Assembly (NCBI RefSeq): GCF_024158745.1
Contig: NZ_JAMZAW010000001.1
Coordinates: 310,001-374,000 of the forward strand
Direction: 5' to 3'
DNA from: Paenibacillus tyrphae
GTDB taxonomy: Bacteria > Bacillota > Bacilli > Paenibacillales > NBRC-103111
Length of the DNA: 64,000 bases
Below, piece after piece: positions 57,378 through 64,000 of the stretch. The notes below the pieces were generated by a model. It did no database searches, was not told the DNA's origin, and saw only the letters and a program-made list of their open reading frames with translations. How positions within the stretch are numbered: position 1 is the stretch's first letter; each line of letters starts with the position of its first letter. Both the position numbers and the translations under genes were made by a program.

Positions 57378-57683
57378 TCATAGAAGCAACTTGTGTTCAT
57401 GACCCCCGTCGTCATGTGAAAGTAAAATTTCCGTGTATGAATAATCAAAGGGTTTTTCCGTTCTAGTATCCTTGTAATGATATGAAATTACGTTCAGTTC
57501 GGGAACATTAAGGTGAACAGTGTTCTGGTACGTTGAAAGTCCGGGCACCAGATCGGCTGCTTGATAGTCATAAAGCTTATCGCAGCAATCCCAAAAAGTC
57601 TCAGAGGGCCAGGCCAAAGCCTCCCTCGTGCCCAAGCCCGTGAAACAAACTGCTCTCAGAAGTAATGCGACTAACTTTTTTAA
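57378..57683 (-). pseudogene. Remnant of a small secreted protein lacking a start codon
   Basis: The minus-strand frame from 57683 reads LKKLVALLLRAVCFTGLGTR then EALAWPSETF and continues to a stop at 57378 (101 codons). The beginning has all parts of a signal peptide (Lys-Lys, hydrophobic core, Ala-Leu-Ala), but the codon where Met is expected is TTA, behind AAGGG. The shorter frame from TTG at 57635 would lack the signal. Mature region: two adjacent Cys near the start, then YNT- and His-rich segments ending HEHKLLL. Decay of a secreted protein gene is the simplest reading. Confidence 0.4.
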
Positions 57684-58015
57684 CCCTTGCCCTTGAAAGT
57701 TAAAGCTTATCTCAAACCCTCCCGCATATTAGATTTGAAATCGTTAAGCTGCATACGTTATATCGGAAACGGACGGCGCCTTGTCCGTGTTCCTTCGTTC
57801 CGCGAATAATTAATGTAAATTATGGATTTATAGTTTAATATTACCTTTAAATATTTATAAGTAAATATGCCTCTGGGATTAGGCTTATAGTTTCAAATCA
57901 ACCGTCGGAAAAATTTTAAAATAATTACTCATTAATTTTGAAAATACAGGGTAAATATAAACTCTTTGGATGCCGATATTACATTGCTGGTATTTATTCT
58001 ACGAGGAGGTACATC
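57684..58015. other. AT-rich intergenic region
   Basis: 332 bp. No open frame with a ribosome site. It must hold the promoter of the 81-residue membrane protein, but no clear pair of boxes was found. Confidence 0.5.
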
Positions 58016-58261
58016 ATGTTATTAATTATTGCTTTGTTATTAATAATTGCCGGCATTATGTATTTTTTGCTCTCTTTCAGAAAATCTTACAATATTAAAG
58101 TAGTTAAAGGAGTACAGCAGCCCGGGGAAACAGACCAACAATACGAACTGCGACTAAGGAAAAAACTTAAGAGGCACGGCACAACCATATTCTTCTTGGG
58201 AGTTTTTTGTCTGGTCATGGACAGCATTTTCAAAGTTTTAGATCTAACAGAGTTTCGTTAA
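58016..58261 (+). CDS. Small two-helix membrane protein
   Basis: 81 residues from the ATG at 58016, six bases after GAGGAGG. Two membrane helices: LLIIALLLIIAGIMYFLL at the N terminus and TTIFFLGVFCLVMDSIF near the C terminus, joined by a basic loop of about 38 residues (ETDQQYELRLRKKLKRHG). No family recognised. It converges on the phospholipase-D gene with adjoining stop codons. Confidence 0.7.
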   Translation: MLLIIALLLIIAGIMYFLLSFRKSYNIKVVKGVQQPGETDQQYELRLRKKLKRHGTTIFFLGVFCLVMDSIFKVLDLTEFR

Positions 58262-58903
58262 TTATTTCTTCGCGATTTTCTTCTCAATCGTTTTAAAACC
58301 CTTCGTATCATTCCACATTTTCTCGAATTCATCTGAAAATGTTTTTGCTGCCCCTTCCTCCCGAATCACGACCAGGACCTCATCATTCGTTGTGCTAGCG
58401 GCCTTGGAGTAGTTATACGAGCCGGTGGTTACGACCTTCTTGTCCGCGATCGTCACCTTCAAGTGCATCAGGCCACTATGGCTGTTGATCTTCATAGGAA
58501 TCCCGGCGCTGCCAAGGATCTTCAATGCCTCTCCCTGCGTTTTCCCTTCGGATTGAGTCTTGTCCGTAATCACACGTACTGCTACGCCGCGTTTCTTTGC
58601 ATCCCGGATAGCTGCTACAATATCCGGATGCGTAATGCTGTGGATCGCAACATCTAGTGTCTCCTTCGCCGAGTTAATCACATCGATCAGAATCTTTTCA
58701 GGGTGCTGCTCCGCTTTCGTAAAAGCAGACTCTACATTCGTAGACACAGGCTGCTTCACTGCTTCTTTTGCTGTTTCTTGTGGAGTCGAAACCGGTACGG
58801 TATTCTGTTCTGGAGATGCCGCTACTTCTGGGGGTTTTGCTTGCATACAGCCTGCATTCATGATCATTATCACCAGGGCAAGGAGTCCGAGATATTTCTT
58901 CAT
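58262..58903 (-). CDS. Phospholipase-D-fold lipoprotein (Nuc-like)
   Basis: 213 residues. Lipobox NAGC after a signal sequence MKKYLGLLALVIMIM; a Pro/Thr/Val-rich linker to about residue 60; then a single PLD domain with IDVINSAKETLDVAIHSITH and the HKD motif HLKVTIADKKVVTTGSYNYS. Single-HKD proteins of this size dimerise and include the Nuc endonuclease. Placement outside the membrane suggests action on external DNA or phospholipid. AAAGGAG precedes the ATG by 8 bases. Confidence 0.88.
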   Translation of the reverse strand: MKKYLGLLALVIMIMNAGCMQAKPPEVAASPEQNTVPVSTPQETAKEAVKQPVSTNVESAFTKAEQHPEKILIDVINSAKETLDVAIHSITHPDIVAAIRDAKKRGVAVRVITDKTQSEGKTQGEALKILGSAGIPMKINSHSGLMHLKVTIADKKVVTTGSYNYSKAASTTNDEVLVVIREEGAAKTFSDEFEKMWNDTKGFKTIEKKIAKK

Positions 58904-58997
58904 GGCCTGTCTCCTTTACATTTTTTACCTATCGTATCACGAACTCATACAACTCCACAAATTCGACATTATGTAAAAAAATTCTCCCTAGCACGAA

Positions 58998-59022
58998 AGC
59001 CCAAGGATCAATCCCTTGGGCT
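58998..59022 (-). terminator. Hairpin at the end of the YolD gene
   Basis: AGCCCAAGG / CCTTGGGCT (9 bp) with a 7-base loop overlaps the YolD stop. It is followed by TTCGTGC, so the U tract is poor. Confidence 0.5.
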
Positions 59023-59277
59023 CTCCACTTTCATGATATCCAAATAAGGAACTTTCAGCGTATCGCCGTCACGCTCTATATGTACCAGCCGGGTTCGTGG
59101 GTCCATGTTGGTGATTCGTCCCCGCACCTGCTCATCCGTCCCCCACACGGTCAAAAAAATCTCGGTCCCCTCTTCTTGAGCCTCGAACAATCGGTCACCC
59201 AGCTCCTCCAATTCAAATTCGTCTCTTGCCGGGCGTTGCGCAGCGTGTTTTTTGCTTAACGTCGGTAAGCCTATCAT
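59008..59277 (-). CDS. YolD-like family protein
   Basis: 89 residues from the ATG at 59277, nine bases after GAGGAG; the ORF to 59367 is longer but lacks support. It matches the YolD-like pattern: RPARDEFELEELGDRLFEAQ, EGTEIFLTVWG, RGRITNMDPRTRLVHIE and a final YLDIMKVE. In B. subtilis YolD partners such as YqjX and YolD precede UvrX or YqjW, Y-family polymerases under LexA control. No polymerase gene lies next to this one. Confidence 0.85.
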   Translation of the reverse strand: MIGLPTLSKKHAAQRPARDEFELEELGDRLFEAQEEGTEIFLTVWGTDEQVRGRITNMDPRTRLVHIERDGDTLKVPYLDIMKVESPRD

Positions 59278-59320
59278 GATTTTCATCTCCTCTTCCAATC
59301 CATCTTCAATCCATGGCTGT

Positions 59321-59539
59321 CTACTGAGGTGCCCTTTGCTCCAAGCCTTGTATGACCCGAAGCTCATCCCTGCGAACTTCTACATAACCATCCTTGACGA
59401 GGCACAATACAATTTTTCGTAGTTGCTCCACCGTACGTCCGGATAACCATGAAATCCTTTTAACGTCAGGCCTTACCCAAGCTGTTTTGTATAAATTCCA
59501 CAGGATTCGAAGTACGTTCTTTTCAACATCTGTCATCAA
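59321..59539 (-). CDS. Small helix-turn-helix-like protein of unknown function
   Basis: 72 residues starting at TTG 59539 (or ATG 59536), after GGAG at 9-12 bases. The sequence VEKNVLRILWNLYKTAWVRP then VKRISWLSGRTVEQLRKIVLCLVKDGYVEVRRDELRV in part resembles a winged helix, with a helix-turn-helix followed by a beta hairpin. It lies 44 bp upstream of the YolD gene and may be co-transcribed. No named family. Confidence 0.6.
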   Translation of the reverse strand: MMTDVEKNVLRILWNLYKTAWVRPDVKRISWLSGRTVEQLRKIVLCLVKDGYVEVRRDELRVIQGLEQRAPQ

Positions 59540-59648
59540 CGAATTCCACTCCGATCACGTCTGCAAATTCAATTATCTGCCATTTTCATCTTAATCCTAC
59601 TTTTATGTTCTAGCTTTCGACGGTTGTCGGACCCTACAGTGCATCAGC

Positions 59649-59849
59649 TCATGATACCCTCGATGACACGGAAACCTGCTTCACAGCTAAAATATTTTCG
59701 ATCCGAATCATCCGCAGCGCTTGCCGTTGATGACAAAATGCTTTGACGATACCGTTCTCAACCGTCAACACCTCAATTCTCCGCTGCTTGGTCTTATTGT
59801 CGATATCCAAATAAATAACTTCAATAATATGGCCAATGTATCTTTCCAT
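59649..59849 (-). CDS. Short WYL-like protein
   Basis: 66 residues behind GGAGG at 9 bases. YIGHIIEVIYLDIDNKTKQR, IEVLTVENGIVKAFCHQRQA and RMIRIENILAVK show the small beta-barrel pattern of WYL domains that sense ligands or DNA, without the helix-turn-helix. Similar stand-alone proteins occur beside YolD genes. It is the first gene after the promoter at 59884-59913. Confidence 0.7.
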   Translation of the reverse strand: MERYIGHIIEVIYLDIDNKTKQRRIEVLTVENGIVKAFCHQRQALRMIRIENILAVKQVSVSSRVS

Positions 59850-59868
59850 TCACGTTCGCCTCCAAATG

Positions 59869-59913
59869 AGAACATTTGTTTGTATTATATACGAACAAAA
59901 TACGAACACGCAA
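59869..59913 (-). promoter_or_regulatory. Promoter with LexA-like site upstream of the YolD cluster
   Basis: Minus-strand TTGCGT, 18 bases, TATAAT (59884-59913). Just downstream AGAACATTTGTTTG (59869-59882) resembles the Gram-positive LexA box CGAAC-N4-GTTCG, matching 8 of 10 defined bases; two CGAAC half-sites also lie within the promoter spacer. The arrangement fits SOS control. Confidence 0.55.
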
Positions 59914-60007
59914 TAGTCCATTTGGTTTATACTGGATAATACAGCATAATGATGCACATCGGAGAGAAGATAACGATGTTACGAAACAGAAACGTGCATA
60001 ATAGGAG

Positions 60008-60175
60008 ATGAGTCCCAATTGCAATACTGTGTATTCTTATGAAGGAAGTGTCGCGAAACGGGCTCGAATGGTTGGTTTGTCCAAAACAAAAAAGCACCCT
60101 TTAGGCGCTGAGCTTGTTGAGAAAGAGGTCCATGGAATAGTGCCAGCAGGTGTCTCGCTAAATGGAAAAGGATAG
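60008..60175 (+). CDS. Possible 55-residue open frame
   Basis: ATG at 60008 lies directly after AGGAG with no spacing. The frame reads MSPNCNTVYSYEGSVAKRAR and ends SLNGKG. It passes through the terminator of the LPMO gene on the other strand. No family recognised; it may be a remnant or chance frame. Confidence 0.2.
   Translation: MSPNCNTVYSYEGSVAKRARMVGLSKTKKHPLGAELVEKEVHGIVPAGVSLNGKG
60088..60110 (-). terminator. Terminator after the LPMO gene
   Basis: AGCGCC / GGTGCT (one G-U pair), 5-base loop, followed by TTTTTTG on the minus strand, 118 bp past the stop. Confidence 0.75.
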
Positions 60176-60227
60176 CCCGCCAGAAGTTGATTCTGACAAA
60201 CTATCCTTGTTAATAAATCTTGTCCGA

Positions 60228-61574
60228 TTACTTCAACAACCACAGCGAAGCTGCGTTGGGCGGCTCCCAGCCGACCAGCGAAGTGTGGGCCTGACGGCAC
60301 TCGTACGTTTTGCCGTTGTACGTGACAAGCGTGCCTACCGTGTAAGCCGTGTTCGGCGCCCATGCGGAAACCGCCGGACCGGAAGCCGTCTTGGCATTTA
60401 CGGCATTGCTGTCGGCCGATACGTTGCCGGCAGCGTCAATCGCGCGAACCGTAAACGTATAGGACGTATCGGGCGTCAGCCCGGTAACCGTATATTCGAG
60501 CGTCGTCCCCGAAACCGTAGTCACTAAAGTCGTTCCACGATAGACCCGGTAGCCCGTTACTCCGACATTATCCGTCGATGCGCTCCACATCAGATGAACG
60601 CTGGAGGAAGTCGGCGTGCCCATCACATGCAAGCCGGTTGGAGCTGTAGGCGCCTCATTGTCTACAGGTACGGCCGGAGTCGTCACCGTGACGGCGTTGC
60701 TTGCGCCGGAGGCGTTGCCTGCGGCATCCTCGGCGCGAACCGTAAACGTATAGGATGTATTCGAAGTCAGCCCCGTAACGTTGTAATTTAAAGTCGAGCC
60801 GGAGACGGCGGCAATCAGCGTCGAGCCGTTATAAATTTTGTAGCCGGACACTCCGACGTTATCGCTCGATGCGTTCCATGCCAGCGATACGCTCGTAGCT
60901 GTAAGATTGGAAGCGCTTAAGCCCGTCGGTGCAGTGGGAGGTTGCGTATCCCCAGAATCTCCTCCGAAATTCACGTCGATAACATTATAGAAAGCATTGG
61001 CCGTATCGGCAATTTCCCAAACAGCCAGGATGACTTGATATCCGGTACGGCTAGGAACGTTGCACGTATCGGAATACGTGGAAGGAGGCTGCTTTCCGCC
61101 GTAATTTACCGAGCAGAACGGCGTAAGGTCGAACGAAGCCCGGCTAAGCGGGGCGTTCTGATCCCAGTTTTGCTTCGTAATGTAATACTTCCAGCTGGAA
61201 GTCGCATGAGCGGCAGTCAGCTTCCATGTAAACGTTTTCGTACCTGCCGTCATCGGGACCTTTGCCCAACGTGTAGCGGATTGCTGGTCAAGCTCCGGAA
61301 AAGCTCCGGCTGCGCTGGCGATTTTGCCGTCGGCAGGCCCGGCCTGCGGGAATCCTTTCGGCGCTTCCAGACTTTGCGGCTCATAAATAATCGCTCCGCA
61401 GTTCTTATTTTGCCCCAGCTTGCACAAATAGGCGCGGCCGCCCGGCGATTCAACATAACCATGGGCAAAAGCCCGGTCCGAGAACAACAGCATGATAATG
61501 GCCATCAGCAGCATCATGCCGCTGGCAACGAGCAGTTTGGATAGGGAATGATGGGGTAAACGAAGCTGTATCAT
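60228..61574 (-). CDS. Secreted chitin-active lytic polysaccharide monooxygenase (AA10) with FN3 and chitin-binding modules
   Basis: 448 residues from the ATG at 61574, eight bases after GGAGG. A signal peptide ends FSDRAFA just before His, giving the N-terminal His of the copper site; the second brace His is in [16 protein letters not shown]. The AA10 domain covers about 38-210, with paired Cys, and [20 protein letters not shown] at its end. Two fibronectin III domains follow (each beginning PPTAPTGL or APTAPTGLH), then a C-terminal CBM5/12 ([29 protein letters not shown]). It should cut crystalline chitin outside the cell. Expression may be controlled through a long leader. Confidence 0.95.
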   Translation of the reverse strand: MIQLRLPHHSLSKLLVASGMMLLMAIIMLLFSDRAFAHGYVESPGGRAYLCKLGQNKNCGAIIYEPQSLEAPKGFPQAGPADGKIASAAGAFPELDQQSATRWAKVPMTAGTKTFTWKLTAAHATSSWKYYITKQNWDQNAPLSRASFDLTPFCSVNYGGKQPPSTYSDTCNVPSRTGYQVILAVWEIADTANAFYNVIDVNFGGDSGDTQPPTAPTGLSASNLTATSVSLAWNASSDNVGVSGYKIYNGSTLIAAVSGSTLNYNVTGLTSNTSYTFTVRAEDAAGNASGASNAVTVTTPAVPVDNEAPTAPTGLHVMGTPTSSSVHLMWSASTDNVGVTGYRVYRGTTLVTTVSGTTLEYTVTGLTPDTSYTFTVRAIDAAGNVSADSNAVNAKTASGPAVSAWAPNTAYTVGTLVTYNGKTYECRQAHTSLVGWEPPNAASLWLLK

Positions 61575-62252
61575 ATATGTTACCTCCTTATTTTTGGGGT
61601 CGGTAAGGATACTACGATCAGGCATTACCCTTTCAATCGTTCGCAATTGTCCGTTCGATCAAACCTCCTCTCCACCTAAAATAAAGCTGTGATCCCGTTT
61701 GCGGAATTTCTTGTGAGTATTGCATATCCTCCTTTCTATCCCATGTTTTTATATAAACTCGTAACGAGTCTATATATGCCGATATTCTACGAATGCCATC
61801 CATGTTCGATCTTGCTGTCAGTAGAATTGAAGGAGTCAAGTAGAGGAAAGGACACGTTGCGCATGTCTTCGGTGTCCTGTAGCTTTCAAAAGATATGACG
61901 CGATGCGGGGAACTTGATGTAAGCGATTGCGTTAATATGATCGCATGGCCGACAGATCATAACGGACTATGTAATCCACTCATAGTAATTGGAATTATAT
62001 GAATAGTAAATATATAGTAATAATAATATATTACTTAAAAAATTACAATATAGTCCATGATCTAACACGAAATTACTTTTCTCCACAAATTCAACAACAT
62101 AGAACGACAGACCCAAGTCCTACTGCCTAATAAACGAAGAGCGCAATCGAGCCCTTCTTTCCATAAAGGCAGCTCTCCTGCGCAGTTGCAATCAAAGACA
62201 GAGCTTGGTAGATTTAGTTTAAGCCAAAATACGCAGCCGGGAGCGAATGACG
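61575..62252 (-). promoter_or_regulatory. Long leader and promoter region of the LPMO gene
   Basis: Contents seen on the minus strand: TTGTAA, 17 bases, TATTAT (62020-62048), a candidate promoter giving a leader of about 440 nt; TGTAAGCGATTGCG on the plus strand (61918-61931), similar to a CcpA cre site in 12 of 14 positions; a near-perfect 12-bp inverted repeat around 61750-61776 (TATATA[A/G]ACTCG arms); and a 30-codon frame at 61633-61725 behind AAAGGAGG. The far part (62050-62252) is the 5-prime region of the DUF2536-like gene on the other strand. Confidence 0.45.
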
Positions 62253-62462
62253 ATGAGTTTTACTTTAGACAGAATCGAGAATAAAATTGAATTTTTCGAA
62301 GCTTACGATTTGAAAACGCTCGAAACCAAAATCGACGCGCAAATCGAGAATAACAAAGCGCTGCTGCTGGATGTTTTCTCGATCAGCCATCAAGTGGTGT
62401 TCGATCCGAATGCCGGGAAAATGCTGTACAGCGCCGTCGTTCATTTTAAAGTCAAAAAATAA
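62253..62462 (+). CDS. Small conserved protein, DUF2536-like
   Basis: 69 residues from the ATG at 62253, nine bases after GGGAG. MSFTLDRIENKIEFFEAYDL then LETKIDAQIENNKALLLDVF and SAVVHFKVKK resemble the YrzA/DUF2536 proteins of Bacillus, recalled from memory, so the family label is tentative. Predicted alpha/beta, cytoplasmic. Function unknown. Confidence 0.6.
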   Translation: MSFTLDRIENKIEFFEAYDLKTLETKIDAQIENNKALLLDVFSISHQVVFDPNAGKMLYSAVVHFKVKK

Positions 62463-62494
62463 CGAATTCCGCCAAGAAAAAAGCTTCAACACAC

Positions 62495-62524
62495 AAAGAA
62501 ACCATCGGCCCCTCCGGCCGATGG
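62495..62524 (-). terminator. Terminator between converging small genes
   Basis: CCATCGGCC / GGCCGATGG, 5-base loop, followed by TTTCTTTG on the minus strand. It lies between the stops of the DUF2536-like and the 38-residue genes. Confidence 0.75.
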
Positions 62525-62531
62525 CTATGAT

Positions 62532-62648
62532 TTAAATAAACAACGCGATGCCGTCCATGACCAGTCTGAACCAGCCGACCACCGACAGCCACAGCGGAAC
62601 GCTCAGCAACACCCCGAACATGACTCCTACCGAAAATCTTCCTTCCAT
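62532..62648 (-). CDS. 38-residue membrane microprotein
   Basis: ATG at 62648 lies eight bases after GGAGG. The product begins MEGRFSVGVMFGVLLSVPLW and continues LSVVGWFRLVMDGIALFI: one long or two short membrane segments with no charged interior except an Arg-Asp pair. It has its own ribosome site and a terminator, which supports a real gene. Function unknown. Confidence 0.55.
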   Translation of the reverse strand: MEGRFSVGVMFGVLLSVPLWLSVVGWFRLVMDGIALFI

Positions 62649-62828
62649 ACGCTGCACCTCCATCATTGTCCCCTTGCGCCCAAGAGCTTCTGTGATGATA
62701 AGGTAAGCTTAACAAAGTTATGTTTGGAATCTTTTAGGTCCTTGTTAGATTTTCATGAGCTTTTTGAACTAAGTCGAACTAAACTTACAACTTTTTACCC
62801 ATTTTTATACGTAACCAAACCCGGCTTG

Positions 62829-62862
62829 CAAAAAAAAGACCCGTGCACAGCGCACGAGTCTT
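62829..62862 (-). terminator. Terminator after the VOC gene
   Basis: AAGACTCGTGC / GCACGGGTCTT (one U-G) followed by TTTTTTTTGC on the minus strand. Confidence 0.9.
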
Positions 62863-62877
62863 GCTTCTTGCGTTACT

Positions 62878-63267
62878 CTATTTTTCGTACAGCTCCAAGG
62901 GGAGCCGGTCCGGATCGAAAAAGAACGTAAATCGTTTTCCCGTAGTCTCGTCGACACGAATTGGCTCCACGGCGATTTCTTTGGCTTCCAGAGCCTTGAC
63001 AGCCGTTTCGAGGTCGTCAACCTCGAAGGCCAGATGCCTCAGACCTCTTGCTTCCGGATAGCTTGGCCGCTCCGGCGCATTCGGGAACGAGAACAGTTCG
63101 ATCTGATGACCTTCGCCGACCTGCAGATCGAGCTTATACGACTGGCGTTCCGCCCGGTACGTTTCCCGAATGACCGTCAATCCGAGCACGTGGACGTAAA
63201 AATGCTTCGACTTCGCGTAGTCCGAGCAAATGACCGCGGCATGGTGAATGTTATTCAGCTTTAGCAT
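62878..63267 (-). CDS. Glyoxalase/VOC-family protein (SMU1112c/YaeR type)
   Basis: About 129 residues from the ATG at 63267; a GTG at 63279 lies 2 bases after GGAGG, so neither start has ideal spacing. Single VOC domain: NIHHAAVICSDYAKSKHFYV (metal His), GLTVIRETYRAERQSYKLDL, IELFSFPNAPERPSYPEARG, LRHLAFEVDDLETAV (metal His) and FFFDPDRLPLELYE (metal Glu). The YaeR/SMU1112c subfamily is common in Firmicutes; the substrate is unknown. Confidence 0.88.
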   Translation of the reverse strand: MLKLNNIHHAAVICSDYAKSKHFYVHVLGLTVIRETYRAERQSYKLDLQVGEGHQIELFSFPNAPERPSYPEARGLRHLAFEVDDLETAVKALEAKEIAVEPIRVDETTGKRFTFFFDPDRLPLELYEK

Positions 63268-63316
63268 GACGTTGAGCACAGCCTCCTTCGGAACAAAACT
63301 TTATGTAGCCGATCAA

Positions 63317-63751
63317 TCAATAGCTGATTAACGACGCTAGCAGCAGACCCGACGCCAGGCTCAAACAAAACGAAAAAATACCAACAGACACATTGCCCTT
63401 CGGAATTTCGGCCAGCACTTTAAACGGGGTCAGCAGTTCGAACAAGTAGAACACGATAATCTGGAACGCGATCCCGATGAGCCCCCAGACGATTAAATCG
63501 ACGAGACCGACCGAATGATATACGGCGGACGCAAGAACGAGCACTTGACCGATAATTTTGCCTCCAAGATCGTATGCCGCAGCTTTGGCGGCAGCCGCTT
63601 TGGACGGATCGGACAAATCGCCGCCCTCCCGGATGAGCGCAAATTCATTGTACGGCGTCGTCAGGTTGAAAAACAAAATACCGAGTCCCATAAGCGGGAC
63701 GGTCACGCCCAAATACATCAAAAAGTTAAGAATATTCCCAAACTGATCCAA
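63317..63751 (-). CDS. DUF350 membrane protein (YjfL type)
   Basis: 144 residues from the TTG at 63751 behind GGGGAG at 10 bases and GGAG at 4; the frame reaches 63769. Four membrane helices: ILNFLMYLGVTVPLMGLGILF, IIGQVLVLASAVYHSVGLVD, LIVWGLIGIAFQIIVFYLFE and IFSFCLSLASGLLLASLI. The end GNVSVGIFSFCLSLASGLLL is the DUF350 signature. These proteins often sit with DUF4178 and phage-shock-like proteins; function is not settled. Confidence 0.85.
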   Translation of the reverse strand: MDQFGNILNFLMYLGVTVPLMGLGILFFNLTTPYNEFALIREGGDLSDPSKAAAAKAAAYDLGGKIIGQVLVLASAVYHSVGLVDLIVWGLIGIAFQIIVFYLFELLTPFKVLAEIPKGNVSVGIFSFCLSLASGLLLASLISY

Positions 63752-63806
63752 CGAACTCCAACTCCCCAATAAATGTTGTAATGTCAGGCTGTACTTATCT
63801 GCAGGT

Positions 63807-64000
63807 CTAGCCTATGACCGACGATGGCAAATAATAGGACAAATTGTTCGTAATGCTCCCGCCGACGCGCGCAATGACGGCAGAGCTTCGGCCACCGATC
63901 AAAAAGCAGCCCCAGAGCAGCCGGCCGTCGTACGGGCCGTTTAACGTTTCCACCCGGATGTGGGGCAGCTCGGCATATTGCTGGTAGACCATCGGCTGAT
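63807..64000 (-). CDS. C-terminal part of an unidentified protein (cut by window edge)
   Basis: The last 64 or so codons of a longer frame that enters from beyond 64000. It ends LLWGCFLIGGRSSAVIARVG then GSITNNLSYYLPSSVIG. It lies 55 bp upstream of the DUF350 gene on the same strand and is probably co-transcribed with it. The family could not be decided; DUF4247- or DUF4178-type partners are possible. Confidence 0.5.
   Translation of the reverse strand, partial: QPMVYQQYAELPHIRVETLNGPYDGRLLWGCFLIGGRSSAVIARVGGSITNNLSYYLPSSVIG

Noticed and set aside
60037..60363. Minus-strand 108-codon frame at the end of the LPMO gene
   Set aside because: It overlaps the chitin-binding domain in another frame and includes the terminator.

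Overview
The window reads as a stretch of chromosome from a spore-forming Gram-positive bacterium of the Bacilli, most likely Paenibacillus or a close relative. The evidence is the gene content and order: hslV-hslU-codY directly followed by flgB-flgC-fliE-fliF-fliG-fliH-fliI-fliJ; fapR-plsX-fab genes-acpP-rnc-smc-ftsY; ylxM-ffh-rpsP-khpA-rimM-trmD-rplS; and rsmD-coaD-ylbJ-ylbL-tmcAL-DUF177-rpmF. Consensus Bacillus-type SigA promoters, strong AGGAGG ribosome binding sites and several TTG/GTG starts fit this. No rRNA, tRNA, CRISPR array, prophage or intact insertion sequence was found. Most genes lie on the minus strand, so the operons read from high to low coordinates.

Layout. 1-6147: front part of the flagellar operon (basal body rod, MS ring, switch, export ATPase). 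6388-16833: codY, hslUV, trmFO, topA, dprA, sucCD and a small zinc-ribbon gene; the xerC gene that sits between trmFO and hslV in Bacillus subtilis is absent. 17012-22335: a YifB-type ATPase on the plus strand, then yraN, an FlhB-C-terminal-like protein, a FliK-like protein carrying about 20 copies of a 14-residue Gly/Ala/Pro/Gln repeat, and rnhB. 22427-32490: an accessory block inserted between rnhB and rbgA, which are neighbours in B. subtilis. It holds a lipoprotein, a polysaccharide deacetylase, an FAD/NAD(P)-binding protein, a GNAT acetyltransferase, a MATE exporter behind an operator-like palindrome, and a divergent amino-sugar unit (GH20 hexosaminidase against RpiR regulator, NagA and a MOSC protein). 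32620-56294: dense housekeeping DNA for ribosome assembly, protein targeting, chromosome condensation, RNase III, fatty acid and phospholipid synthesis, coenzyme A and rRNA methylation.

56300-64000 is looser and more AT-rich. It holds a possible structured RNA, a small secreted protein, the remains of a second one, a two-helix membrane protein, a phospholipase-D-fold lipoprotein, a YolD cluster behind a LexA-like site but without its usual UvrX polymerase, a secreted chitin-active LPMO with a long leader, and short conserved or membrane proteins.

Two metabolic themes link separate parts of the window. FapR, PlsX, FabH, FabD, FabG, AcpP and FabF form one lipid-synthesis unit. The LPMO, GH20 enzyme, NagA and RpiR regulator together suggest use of chitin or cell-wall amino sugars. 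Products were assigned from translated sequence and remembered family motifs; no database search was run. Several starts were moved inward from the longest open frame on the basis of ribosome binding sites and family length. No clearly novel multi-gene system was found; the best unexplained items are in the findings.
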